From positions 248,001 to 312,000 of the forward strand of contig NZ_JAPCZG010000001.1 in assembly GCF_025938155.1 (NCBI RefSeq): a DNA stretch of 64,000 bases, given 5' to 3'. Below are positions 17,075 to 26,254 of this stretch, piece after piece (positions within the stretch are counted from its first letter, which is position 1; every line of letters starts with the position of its first letter). A program made the translations under genes and the position numbers. Under the pieces are notes generated by a model. That model saw nothing but the letters and a program-made list of their open reading frames with translations, was not told where the DNA came from and made no database searches. Source of the DNA: Novosphingobium sp. KCTC 2891. GTDB lineage: Bacteria; Pseudomonadota; Alphaproteobacteria; Sphingomonadales; Sphingomonadaceae.

Positions 17075-19065
17075 TGGGGCTTCGCGGTTTTCTCCATGCG
17101 CCCACCGGTGTCGTCGCGGCACTGTCGCTCTCGCTGGCGGGGTGTGGCGGAGGGAGCGATTCCTCGGGCGGTTCGGTGACTCCGGCACCGTCGCCGACGC
17201 CGGGTGCCAGCCGGCTCTATCCCACCGTCGCGCAGGAATCCCTGAGCGCGGCGGACGTCCAGACAGTGATCGCGCAGGCCGTGGGCGAGGCGCAGGCGCT
17301 CAATTATCCGGCGGTGATCGCGGTGGTCGACCGGGTCGGCAACGTGCTCGCGGTGTTCCGCATGAACGGTGCGCCGACGCGGATGATCACCAGCAGCGTG
17401 ACCGGCACGGGCGCGAAGAACCCCACGCCGATCGAATTGCAGGACGTCGATCTCGAAGCGTCGATGGGCGCGATCGCCAAGGCCGTGACCGCCGCCTATC
17501 TCTCGTCCAGCGGCAACGCGTTCTCCACGCGCACCGCCAGCATGATCGTGCAGGAGCATTTCCCGCCCGCGCCCAATACGCCGGGGCTGGAAGCGGGGCC
17601 GCTGTTCGGCGTGCAGCTCAGCCAGTTGCCCTGTTCGGACCTCAACACCCGCTATGTGGCGGGCAATGCCGGTTCGGGCGCGTTTATCGGCCCGAAGCGC
17701 TCGCCGCTCGGCCTTGCCGCCGATCCGGGCGGACTGCCGCTCTACAAGAACGGCGTGGTCGTCGGCGGCATCGGGGTCATGGCCGATGGGGACTATGGTT
17801 TCGACCGCGACGTGACCAATGTCGATGGCGATCCCGAGGAATATTCCGCGCTCGCCGGCATCCAGGGCTTCGAGCCGCCGGCGGATATCCGTGCGGACAA
17901 GATTCCTGTCGATGGCTCCACGCTGCGCTTTTCCGATGCGCGGGTGGAAGGGCTTCATCCGCTCAAGCGCGACTATGCCGCGATCGTGAACGTGGTGGGC
18001 ACGCTGGTGCCTGTAAACGGCTATTTCGACGGCAAGGCCATCGTTCCCGGCACACCTTATGGCACTGAAGCGAGTGGCTTCCGCTACGCGACCGGTGCCG
18101 AGTTCTCCAATCCCGACGCTTTCGTGCTGACCGACGGGGCGGGCAATGATCGCTACCCGATCAAGGGCGGGGGCGACGGCGCGGACGTGGGCCAGCCGCT
18201 GACCGCCGCCGAAGTGCGCGCGGTGCTGGAAGAAGCATTCAAGGTCATGAGCCGCGCCCGCGCGCAGATCCGCCGTCCGCTCGACAGCCGTGCGCAAGTG
18301 TCCATTTCCGTGGTCGATACCTACGGCACCGCGCTTGGTGTGGTGCGCGGGCCGGACGCGCCGCTGTTCGGCACGGACGTGTCGCTGCAGAAGGCGCGCA
18401 CCGCCGCGTTCTTCTCGAACAAGGTGGCCGCCAGCCAGCTACAGGGCGATCTCGATGCCGGGGTGCCCGCTTTCGTGCAGGCGGTGCGGACCTTCCTGGG
18501 CGATCCGACCGCGCTCACCGGGGCCAAGGCCTTCGCCGACCGCTCGGGCGGCAATCTTTCCCGGCCGTTCTTCCCCGATGGCGAGGTTGGCCGCCCCAAC
18601 GGTCCGTTCTCGGAACCGATCGATCAGTTCAATCCCTTCGCCACCGGCCTTCAGGCCGCGCTCATCAAGGCCGACATCGTCCAGCACAAGGTCTTCGTCG
18701 AAGGTGCGCTCAATGCGCGCGACGTGAAGCAGCAGTGCACCAACGTGCCCGATGCGCCGGGCGGGCGAAAGCGGCTGGCCAACGGTATCCAGATCTTCCC
18801 CGGATCTGTGCCGATCTATCGCGGCACGCAGCTGGTGGGCGCCATCGGCATTTCCGGCGACGGCATCGACCAGGATGACATGATCGCGTTCCTCGGTGCA
18901 CACAATGGCGGCCAGAAGGTCGGATCCATCGGCAATGCGCCCAAGGATATGCGTGCTGACACGATCGTGGTGAACGTGGGTGAGGGGGTGCGGCTGCGCT
19001 ACGTCAACTGCCCGTTCGCGCCGTTCCTCGATACGTCCGAACAGAACGTCTGCGAGGGCCTGTGA
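17074..19065 (+). CDS. Lipoprotein with two HbpS/GlcG-like (haem-binding family) domains
   Basis: 663 residues. The start overlaps the previous stop by one base. The signal ends in the lipobox SLAGC with lipidated Cys24, then a Ser/Pro/Gly-rich linker. Two copies of the HbpS/GlcG (DUF336) fold follow, the first from about residue 60 (ADVQTVIAQAV, AVVDRVGNVLAVFRM) and the second from about 375 (AEVRAVLEEAF, SVVDTYGTALGVVRG, QKARTAAFFS). HbpS-type proteins bind haem or act as redox-linked accessory proteins. Lipidation suggests it is held at the outer membrane. Double domains in a membrane-anchored protein beside multihaem cytochromes is unusual. No CXXCH motif is present. Confidence 0.8.
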   Translation: MGLRGFLHAPTGVVAALSLSLAGCGGGSDSSGGSVTPAPSPTPGASRLYPTVAQESLSAADVQTVIAQAVGEAQALNYPAVIAVVDRVGNVLAVFRMNGAPTRMITSSVTGTGAKNPTPIELQDVDLEASMGAIAKAVTAAYLSSSGNAFSTRTASMIVQEHFPPAPNTPGLEAGPLFGVQLSQLPCSDLNTRYVAGNAGSGAFIGPKRSPLGLAADPGGLPLYKNGVVVGGIGVMADGDYGFDRDVTNVDGDPEEYSALAGIQGFEPPADIRADKIPVDGSTLRFSDARVEGLHPLKRDYAAIVNVVGTLVPVNGYFDGKAIVPGTPYGTEASGFRYATGAEFSNPDAFVLTDGAGNDRYPIKGGGDGADVGQPLTAAEVRAVLEEAFKVMSRARAQIRRPLDSRAQVSISVVDTYGTALGVVRGPDAPLFGTDVSLQKARTAAFFSNKVAASQLQGDLDAGVPAFVQAVRTFLGDPTALTGAKAFADRSGGNLSRPFFPDGEVGRPNGPFSEPIDQFNPFATGLQAALIKADIVQHKVFVEGALNARDVKQQCTNVPDAPGGRKRLANGIQIFPGSVPIYRGTQLVGAIGISGDGIDQDDMIAFLGAHNGGQKVGSIGNAPKDMRADTIVVNVGEGVRLRYVNCPFAPFLDTSEQNVCEGL

Positions 19066-21011
19066 TCGCGGCTTCGCTCCTTGTCGCACCGGCGCTGGCG
19101 CTGTCCCGCCCCGTGGCGCAGGCCGATCCGGCGCCCAAGCCCGAAGGCACTGCCGCTGCACCCGGCGTGGAGGCACCGATCACGGCGGACGATGCGCTGA
19201 TCGACGGCCGCCGCCGCCCGGGCTTCGAGAAGAAGCTGCCGGACAAGGTCGAACAGGACAATCCCGGCGCGGTCAACGCGCCTGAACCTGAGGCCTTCTA
19301 CGACAAGTATGACGGCGAAGGGCCGCTCGACGCGACCACGCTCGACGTCGCGGTGCCCGACCGCTGGCGCATCGTGTCCTCGCTCTGCCCGAAGAAGGAC
19401 CCCGCGACGGGCGTGGCCGACCGGGCGATCTTCACGCTCTATCCCAAGCTTGCCGCTATGTGCCACGGCCAGCTCGATCCGTTCCATCACAACCTGCTGA
19501 AAGGCGACCGTCCGCTGGCGCGTGGCAAGCGACCGGGTTTCCTCAAGGGCGACGACTGGTTCCTGATCCTGAACGGCGTGTCCGACACGGTCATCGAACC
19601 GCGCAGCTTCCCGATCCCGGTGGGCAACCAGACCACGTCCGATCCCAACGAGATCGACGTGTTCGGCCCCTCCAACAGCCTTGTCCTGTCGCAGACCTTC
19701 ATCACGGGCATTTCGCTGCTGAAGGGCATGACGGCCTACAAGCCGCCGATCGTGGAATACCGGCTGACGCTGGCGACCAATATCAACTACGTGCAGGTGC
19801 CCGCGCGGCGCGTGCTTTATGTCCAGCCGTCGAAGGGCACTCACCGCACCGACGCCTTCGTGGGCGTGCAGGAAGCCTTCGTCGATTATCACATCGGCCG
19901 CTTCGACACGAAACGCTACGATTTCATAAGCTTGCGCGCGGGCATCCAGCCGTTCCAGTCGGATTTCCGGGGGTTCCTGTTCCAGGACAACCAGCTGGGC
20001 GTGCGCCTGTTCGGCAACCGCGAGAACAACCGCTGGCAGTTCAACCTGGCGGCGTTCTGGCGACTGGAGAAGGACACCAACTCCGGCCTCAACGACATTA
20101 CCGCGCCGCTGCGCCGCGACTGGATATTCACCGGCAACCTCTACCGGCAGGATTTCCCGGTCGTCGGCCTCACCAGCCAGGTCTCGGTGACTTACAACAT
20201 GAACCGCGAGGACGAGATCGCGGTCGACAAGAACGGCTTTCCCGTGCGGCCCGCGCTGCTGGGTGATCTGCGGCCGCGTCAGTATGACGTGGTCTATCTC
20301 GGTTACGCGCTCGACGGGCATATTGGCCGGATCAACCTGACCGGGCAGGTCTATGGCGCGCTGGGCGAGGACCGGAACAACTTTCTCACCAGCCGGCCCG
20401 CCACGATCAAGGCGTTCATGGCCGCCGGCGAGGCAAGCTACGATATCGACTGGATGCGCTTCCGCCTCTCGGGCCTGTGGGCCAGCGGCGACAGCGATCC
20501 CTATGACAAGACCGAGGGCGGTTTCGACGCCATCCTGGAAAACCCGCAGTTCGCGGGCGCGGATACGTCTTACTGGATCCGCCAGTCGGTTCCCTTCGCG
20601 GGCGGCGGGCGCGCGATTTCGGTCAACGGGCGCAATGGCCTGCTCAATTCGCTGCGTTCGTCGAAGGATGAAGGCCAGTCGAACTTCACCAACCCCGGCA
20701 CAGTGCTGGTGGGGCTGGGCGGCGATTTCGACCTGACGCCCCACGTCCGCGTTTCGGCCAACGCCAACCACCTCTGGTTCCAGAACACAAAGATCATGCA
20801 GGTCCTGCGCCACGAAGGCTCGATTCCCAACGATATCGGCTGGGATCTCTCGGTTTCCTCGATCTGGCGGCCCAGGGCCTCGCAGAACCTCGTGTTCCGT
20901 CTTTCGGGCGCGATGCTGGCGGCGGGCGCGGGCTTCCGCGACCTGTTCGACCAGAAGAACCACGGGCGGCAATTCTACTCCGTTCTCGCCAACGCGACGC
21001 TGGCGTTCTGA
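19062..21011 (+). CDS. Outer-membrane beta-barrel protein of a cytochrome cluster
   Basis: 649 residues from a GTG that overlaps the previous stop by four bases. A short hydrophobic leader (IAASLLVAPALAL...) is followed by a proline-rich segment. The rest alternates polar and hydrophobic residues in many predicted strands (YRLTLATNINYVQVP, RFRLSGLWASGD, VRVSANANHLWF) and ends in LANATLAF, a C-terminal phenylalanine as in BamA-inserted barrels. I do not recognise the family. Its size and position between cytochrome genes make it the candidate pore of an outer-membrane electron conduit, by analogy with MtrB (inference). The leader lacks the usual positive N-terminus, so the true start deserves checking. 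Confidence 0.78.
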   Translation: MIAASLLVAPALALSRPVAQADPAPKPEGTAAAPGVEAPITADDALIDGRRRPGFEKKLPDKVEQDNPGAVNAPEPEAFYDKYDGEGPLDATTLDVAVPDRWRIVSSLCPKKDPATGVADRAIFTLYPKLAAMCHGQLDPFHHNLLKGDRPLARGKRPGFLKGDDWFLILNGVSDTVIEPRSFPIPVGNQTTSDPNEIDVFGPSNSLVLSQTFITGISLLKGMTAYKPPIVEYRLTLATNINYVQVPARRVLYVQPSKGTHRTDAFVGVQEAFVDYHIGRFDTKRYDFISLRAGIQPFQSDFRGFLFQDNQLGVRLFGNRENNRWQFNLAAFWRLEKDTNSGLNDITAPLRRDWIFTGNLYRQDFPVVGLTSQVSVTYNMNREDEIAVDKNGFPVRPALLGDLRPRQYDVVYLGYALDGHIGRINLTGQVYGALGEDRNNFLTSRPATIKAFMAAGEASYDIDWMRFRLSGLWASGDSDPYDKTEGGFDAILENPQFAGADTSYWIRQSVPFAGGGRAISVNGRNGLLNSLRSSKDEGQSNFTNPGTVLVGLGGDFDLTPHVRVSANANHLWFQNTKIMQVLRHEGSIPNDIGWDLSVSSIWRPRASQNLVFRLSGAMLAAGAGFRDLFDQKNHGRQFYSVLANATLAF

Positions 21012-24000
21012 TGGGGAGCACCGCGACCATGACCGCCGCCGGACGCACCCGCCGCTTCATCGCGTGGCTGATGGCTGCATTCGCCGTGCTGCTCGTGCCG
21101 ACCGCGCTGTGGGCCTCGGGCGAGGAGGTCGCGCAGAAGGTCAGCCACATTCGCGCGCCCGCCGCCCCGCGCATCCAGCCGGGCGAGACGGCGGACGAGC
21201 AATGGGCGTTCGTGGACAAGCAGAACGCGGGCTGCGTCTCGTGCCATACCCAGAGCGATCACAAGACTATGCACGCCAGCCCGGCAGTGGTGCTGGCCTG
21301 CGTCGATTGCCACGGCGGCAACAGCAAGGTCGTGGCCGACCGGTCGTGGAACCGCGGCTCGATGGACTATGTCGGCGCGATGAAGGATGCGCACGTCCTG
21401 CCGCGCTTCCCGGTTTCGTGGAACTGGCCCAGCTCGGCCAACCCGCGCCGCTCCTATGCCCTGCTGGCCAAGGAAAGTCCGGAATTCATCCGCTTCGTCA
21501 ATCCCTCGGACTACCGCGTCGCGCGCGATTCATGCGGCGCGTGCCATATGTCGATCATCGAGGCGTCCGAACGCTCGCTGATGAGCACGGGCGCGATGCT
21601 GTGGGGCGGGGCGGCCTACAACAACGGTATCGTGCCGTTCAAAAATTACATGTTCGGCGAGAGCTTTACCCGCAAGGGCGAGCCGGCGCTGCTCAAGTCC
21701 GCCTCGAAAGAGGTTGGGCCGGACGGCAAGCCGATGTGGGGCACGGTGACTCCGGCCGAGAAGGCGCGCGGCGCGTTGCCGGTGCTCTATCCGCTGCCGC
21801 GCTGGCACACGATTCCGCCGGGCGACGTGTTCCGCGTGTTCGAGGACGGCGGCCGCACGATCAACCCGCAGTTCCCCGAAATCGGCCTGCCCAATTCCAC
21901 CGGCGCGATCCAGAAGCTGGAAGAGCCAGGCCGTCCTGACCTGAAGCAGTCCAACCGCGGTGCCGGCACGGGCCTTCGCGTCGCGATCCCGGTGCTGAAC
22001 ATCCACAAGACGCGCCTGAACGACCCCTTCCTGTTCCAGATGGGCACCAACGACCAGCCGGGTGACTATCGCTCGTCGGGCTGCGCATCGTGCCACGTGA
22101 TCTATGCCAACGACCGTGAACCTCGCCACAGCTCGTTGTTCGGCAAGTGCGGGCGAGACGGGCAGACGATCACCGCCGACCCCGCGATCAATTCCCTGCG
22201 CGAAGGGGAGCATCGCAGCGGCGCCTATGGCAGCTATGACGCGGCGAAGCAGCACCATGAGGAAAAGGTCCGCTCCACCGTGCTGGGCGGCAAGGGCAAG
22301 TATCTGGGCGGCGATGCCACCGATCCTGAGGAAAGCGCTGACATGGCCGGTGATTGCGCCCGCGCCATCGCCTCTGCCGAGCAGCTGACCTTCTCTCCGG
22401 CGCAGGGCACTGCGCCGCACGGTTCGATGGACGATCACCGGATGGACCGGGCCGAGGCGCACGCCATGGCGGGTCTGGATGCCTCCGGGCACGCCAAGGC
22501 GGAGGGCCACCATGCCGATGGCCCGGTGCCGATGCAGGACCGCGAGCGCGGCCACCCGCTGGTCCACGCCTTCACCCGCGCGATCCCCACGGCGCAGTGC
22601 ATGAACTGCCACATGCACCAGCCGAACATCTTCCTGAACACCTACCTCGGCTACATCATGTGGGACTATGAGTCCGACGCGCCGCGGATGTGGCCGGGGC
22701 CGGAGAACACTGCGCCTCGCCCTGCGGGGCTGAGCGATGCCGAATGGCAAAAGGCGTTCAAGAAGCAGTTCCACCCGACGATGACCGAAGCGCGCGAAGT
22801 GCTCGATCGAAATCCCGAAGCTGCCTCGGCGCACGGGCTGTGGCGCGATGTCGAGTTCCTGCGCAACGTCTACGATCTCAACGCCGGCAACAAGGACACG
22901 CAGTTTGCCGACTATCACGGCCACGGCTGGAACTTCCGTGCGATCCTGAAGCGCGATCGGCGCGGCAACCTGCTCGACGACGATGGCGACATGTCCAGCT
23001 ACGGCACCGACAAGGCGCACATTGTCTCGCCCGATGATCCGCAGAAGTGGCGCAAGGCCGGCGAGGGCAAGTTCGTCGAGCCGTCCTATGACAATCCCGG
23101 CAAGGCGGTCCACATGATGGACATCCACGCGCAGATCGGGATGCAGTGCGCCGATTGCCACTTCGCGCAGGACAGCCACGGTAACGGGCTGATCTATGGT
23201 GAAGTCGCCAATGCGGTTGAGATCGGCTGCAAGGACTGCCACGGCACGCCCGATGCTTATCCCACGCTTATGACGTCGAACCTCGCGGCGCCGCCCAAGG
23301 GCAACAATCTGGCCCTGCTGCGCAACGCCGATGGCCAGCGCCGCTTCGAATGGACCACCGAGAACGGCCGCCGCGTGCTGATCCAGCGCTCGATCATCGA
23401 TCCCAAGCTGTCGTGGCGCGTCAGCCTGGTGAAGGAATCGGTCGATCCGCAATATGCCGGGCAGGTCGAACCGGACGGCAAACCGGTGTTCAATCCCAAG
23501 GCGGCGCGCGCGAAGCTGATGGCGAAATCGGCGGCGGACGACGGGATGTACCGTTTCGGCCTGGGCGTACCGAAGGATGCCCGCGCCCACCGCGATGACG
23601 ACATGGCGTGCTTCACCTGCCACCTTTCGTGGACCACCTCGTGCGCTGGCTGCCACCTGCCGATCGAGGCGAACTGGAAGTCCACGACGCACACCTACGA
23701 GGAAGACTACACCCGCAACTACGCGACCTATAATCCGCAGGTGACGCGCGACGACATGTTCCAACTGGGCAAGCACCAGCGCAACAAGTCGTCCGGTTCC
23801 GATCCGGTGCAGTTCGATGCGGCGGGCAATCCCGTGGCCGGCAAGGCGATCACCGCGCCGATCCGCTCCAGCTCCGCGCTGATCCTTTCGTCCACCAACA
23901 TCAACCGCGAGCGCATCTACGTGCAGCAGCCGCCGATCTCGGCGATCGGCTATTCGTCGCAGGCCTTCGCGCCGCACTTCCCGCACACCGTTCGCAAGAA

Positions 24001-25594
24001 CGAGACGAAGCAGTGCACCGACTGCCACCTTTCGGCGGATGACGACAACAATGCGGTCATGGCCCAGTTGCTGCTGCTGGGCACCAACTACGTCAATTTC
24101 GTGGGTATGAACGCCTGGTTCGGGCTGGGCGGCGGGTTCGAGGCCGTGCGGGTGACCGAGTGGGAGGAACCGCAGGCGGTGATCGGCTCCTACCTCCACC
24201 GCTACGCCTATCCCGACTTCTGGCGCCAGCACGTGGAGAAGAACGGGCGCGAGCTGAAGAACTGGACGCGCGGCAAGATCATGGACGGCAAGCTTTCGGG
24301 CGAGACGACCGGCCGCGAGGAATTCACCAACGTCACCAAGGGCACCTCGGACGCGGTGCGCTGCCTCCAGATGCGCGGCGAATATATGTTCGTGGCCGAA
24401 GGCAAGGGCGGCTTCCGCGCCTATGACATCGCGTCTGTCGCCAACAAGGGCTTCTCCGAACGGATCACCACCGCGCCGTTCTCGCCGCTCGGCCACGACA
24501 CGCACGTGGCGACGAAGAACGCGACCTGCATGGCGCTGCCGACCAACCAGTCGATCGCGCCCACGCGCAACACACCCGAACTGCGGGGGGCAAACCAGGA
24601 ACAGCCGTTCAGCCCGGTGTACAACTACGCCTTCGTCACCGATGCGGTCGAAGGGCTGATCGCGGTGAACGTCGATACGCTGGCCGACGGCGAGTTCCGC
24701 AACAACTTCTTCACGCGCGCGCTCACTTTCAATCCGGGCGGCGTCCTGACGGGCGCGCGGCACATCACAATCGCTGGTGACTATGCCTATATCGTCACCG
24801 ACAAGGCGCTGGTCACGGTTCACCTGCCGGCGGCATGGTCACCCGATCATCCGTGCGAGGTGACGGGCAAGGCCACCTGCCTTGATCCCCGCATCACCTC
24901 GGTGGTGCCGCTGCGCGATCCGCGCGCGACGGCCGTGGAGTTCCGCTACCTGTGGGTCACGACCGCCAACGGCCTTGAGCTGATGGATGTGACGAACCTT
25001 GCCGATCCCCGACCGGTTCCGCAGGCGACCGTGCCGCTGGCCGATGCGCGCCGCGTCTATGTCGCCCGCACCTATGCCTATGTCGCGGCCAAGGCGCAGG
25101 GGCTGGTGATCGTCGACATCACCGCGCCCACGCGCCCGGTGATCCAGCAGGCGTTCACCGCCGACGGGCAGCTCAACGATGCGGAAGACGTGATCGTCGG
25201 CTCCACCAACGCCTCGCTGTTTGCCTATGTGGCGGACGGCCGGAACGGGATGAAAGTGCTGCAACTGACCTCGCCGGCGAGTCAGCCCAACTTCTACGGC
25301 TTCTCGCCCGAGCCGAAGCCCGAACTGATCGCCTGGGCACGCACCCCGTCACCTGCGTTGGCGATGTCGAAGGGGCTGGACCGCGATCGCGGCGTGGACG
25401 AGACGGGCGGCCAGATCGCCATCTTCGGCCGCCTCGGCTCACGTCCGTTCAACCGCAAGGAAATGGAAGAACTGTTCCTCAACAGCCGCGGCGAGCCGTT
25501 CCGCGTCACCAACAAGGTCGACATGAACCTGTGGGTCGGCGCCAGGCCGGCGCCCCAGCTTATGGCGCCCAGGGCGAAGTCGCGGATGGACTGA
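21011..25594 (+). CDS. Giant decahaem c-type cytochrome with C-terminal LVIVD-type beta-propeller
   Basis: 1527 residues. The start overlaps the barrel gene stop by one base; an ATG at 21029 is an alternative. The Sec signal (RTRRFIAWLMAAFAVLLVP...) ends near residue 37. Ten CXXCH motifs begin at residues 75, 97, 175, 358, 530, 713, 740, 867, 878 and 1002, scattered through a long region rich in histidine. From about residue 1120 come six propeller-like repeats, including MFVAEGKGGFRAYDI, NGLELMDVTNLADPRPV and QGLVIVDITAPTRPVI, the LVIVD signature. The protein is probably exported and may sit on the cell surface or in the barrel (inference). It is far larger than typical decahaem cytochromes. 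It is the last gene of the operon. Confidence 0.88.
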   Translation: MGSTATMTAAGRTRRFIAWLMAAFAVLLVPTALWASGEEVAQKVSHIRAPAAPRIQPGETADEQWAFVDKQNAGCVSCHTQSDHKTMHASPAVVLACVDCHGGNSKVVADRSWNRGSMDYVGAMKDAHVLPRFPVSWNWPSSANPRRSYALLAKESPEFIRFVNPSDYRVARDSCGACHMSIIEASERSLMSTGAMLWGGAAYNNGIVPFKNYMFGESFTRKGEPALLKSASKEVGPDGKPMWGTVTPAEKARGALPVLYPLPRWHTIPPGDVFRVFEDGGRTINPQFPEIGLPNSTGAIQKLEEPGRPDLKQSNRGAGTGLRVAIPVLNIHKTRLNDPFLFQMGTNDQPGDYRSSGCASCHVIYANDREPRHSSLFGKCGRDGQTITADPAINSLREGEHRSGAYGSYDAAKQHHEEKVRSTVLGGKGKYLGGDATDPEESADMAGDCARAIASAEQLTFSPAQGTAPHGSMDDHRMDRAEAHAMAGLDASGHAKAEGHHADGPVPMQDRERGHPLVHAFTRAIPTAQCMNCHMHQPNIFLNTYLGYIMWDYESDAPRMWPGPENTAPRPAGLSDAEWQKAFKKQFHPTMTEAREVLDRNPEAASAHGLWRDVEFLRNVYDLNAGNKDTQFADYHGHGWNFRAILKRDRRGNLLDDDGDMSSYGTDKAHIVSPDDPQKWRKAGEGKFVEPSYDNPGKAVHMMDIHAQIGMQCADCHFAQDSHGNGLIYGEVANAVEIGCKDCHGTPDAYPTLMTSNLAAPPKGNNLALLRNADGQRRFEWTTENGRRVLIQRSIIDPKLSWRVSLVKESVDPQYAGQVEPDGKPVFNPKAARAKLMAKSAADDGMYRFGLGVPKDARAHRDDDMACFTCHLSWTTSCAGCHLPIEANWKSTTHTYEEDYTRNYATYNPQVTRDDMFQLGKHQRNKSSGSDPVQFDAAGNPVAGKAITAPIRSSSALILSSTNINRERIYVQQPPISAIGYSSQAFAPHFPHTVRKNETKQCTDCHLSADDDNNAVMAQLLLLGTNYVNFVGMNAWFGLGGGFEAVRVTEWEEPQAVIGSYLHRYAYPDFWRQHVEKNGRELKNWTRGKIMDGKLSGETTGREEFTNVTKGTSDAVRCLQMRGEYMFVAEGKGGFRAYDIASVANKGFSERITTAPFSPLGHDTHVATKNATCMALPTNQSIAPTRNTPELRGANQEQPFSPVYNYAFVTDAVEGLIAVNVDTLADGEFRNNFFTRALTFNPGGVLTGARHITIAGDYAYIVTDKALVTVHLPAAWSPDHPCEVTGKATCLDPRITSVVPLRDPRATAVEFRYLWVTTANGLELMDVTNLADPRPVPQATVPLADARRVYVARTYAYVAAKAQGLVIVDITAPTRPVIQQAFTADGQLNDAEDVIVGSTNASLFAYVADGRNGMKVLQLTSPASQPNFYGFSPEPKPELIAWARTPSPALAMSKGLDRDRGVDETGGQIAIFGRLGSRPFNRKEMEELFLNSRGEPFRVTNKVDMNLWVGARPAPQLMAPRAKSRMD

Positions 25595-25611
25595 GCGAGG
25601 CAGGCCGGTTT

Positions 25612-25642
25612 GCGGAAGGGCGCGCTGCTTGCGCCCCTCCGC
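25612..25642. terminator. Hairpin between convergent genes after the decahaem cytochrome
   Basis: GCGGAAGGGCGC (25612-25623) pairs with GCGCCCCTCCGC (25631-25642) with one mismatch around a 7-base loop, followed by a loose T-rich stretch. It lies between the operon end and the oppositely oriented gene ending at 25673. Confidence 0.5.
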
Positions 25643-25672
25643 CCTCTTGTCCTCGCCCACGCCGCTGGTTCG

Positions 25673-26041
25673 TCACTTGTTGTCGAGCAGCAGCAGTTCG
25701 ATTTCCACTTCCATCGCCGGTTCCGGCAGCAGGACCTGCGTGTTGCAGGTCACGGCCGCGTCGGCCACCAGCACACCGGGCAGCGTGAATTCGTGCTCCG
25801 GCAGGTCGGCGACGAAGTTCTCGCCGTCATCGCAGGCTTCCCAACCCTCGAAGCGCAGGACCAAGGTGTGCCGCGACCCGGTGAAGGTCACGCTGGCCCA
25901 AGGGGCTTCCTTGTGGCGCACCACTTCGGCGCGCTCGCCCGCGAACTTCCGCAGCGCGGCGATCAGGCGCTCGCCCGTGGTGGGGCGGACGCGGGGAGCC
26001 TTGGGCTCCGAAGTCAGAAACAGGCGCGGATCAAGCAACAT
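25673..26041 (-). CDS. Conserved-looking hypothetical protein (122 aa) of the regulator locus
   Basis: 122 residues, start at 26041 inside the 3' end of the small HTH-like gene (11-base overlap), so the two are translationally coupled. No signal peptide or membrane segment. It begins MLLDPRLFLTSEP, has a basic helical N-terminal half (GERLIAALRKFAGERAEVV), a beta-rich middle (ASVTFTGSRHTLVLRFEGW), and an acidic C-terminal half ending EVEIELLLLDNK. I do not recognise the family. The context (tiny DNA-binding-like protein upstream, S24 regulator divergent) suggests a role in that regulatory unit or a target of it (inference). Confidence 0.65.
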   Translation of the reverse strand: MLLDPRLFLTSEPKAPRVRPTTGERLIAALRKFAGERAEVVRHKEAPWASVTFTGSRHTLVLRFEGWEACDDGENFVADLPEHEFTLPGVLVADAAVTCNTQVLLPEPAMEVEIELLLLDNK

Positions 26042-26219
26042 GGGCGTTTCCCCAATAAGAGTTCATGAAATGTTCCACCCGTGAAACCATCGCGGGACGG
26101 GGATCGCGGCCGTTGCGCAAGTCGCCCACCAGCCGGGGGTCGTGCGCGGCGAGGCGGCCGAACTTGGTGACCGGCATCCCGGTTACGGCGATGAATTTTT
26201 CGACCTTCCGGATCAGCAT
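26031..26219 (-). CDS. Small HTH-like protein (62 aa)
   Basis: 62 residues. It opens MLIRKVEKFIAVTGMPVTKFGRLAAHDPRLVGDLRNGRDP. This has the spacing of a short Cro/XRE-like helix-turn-helix: helix, GMPVTKFGRLA turn region, recognition-like helix with RLVGDLRNG, then a last helix. It is too short for a separate effector domain. It faces the S24-type regulator gene at 26319 across about 100 bases that contain inverted TAGGA repeats. It overlaps the 122-residue gene downstream. I infer a DNA-binding role from this layout. Confidence 0.65.
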   Translation of the reverse strand: MLIRKVEKFIAVTGMPVTKFGRLAAHDPRLVGDLRNGRDPRPAMVSRVEHFMNSYWGNAHVA

Positions 26220-26254
26220 GATGATTTTTCCTCCCTCCGACTCGCCGCTGTATA

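Noticed and set aside
21530..24823. Very long open frame (over 1000 codons) on the strand opposite the decahaem cytochrome
   Set aside because: It is antisense to a clear multihaem gene. High GC removes stops in such frames, the translation is Arg/His/Gly-rich with no motif, and there is no ribosome site.
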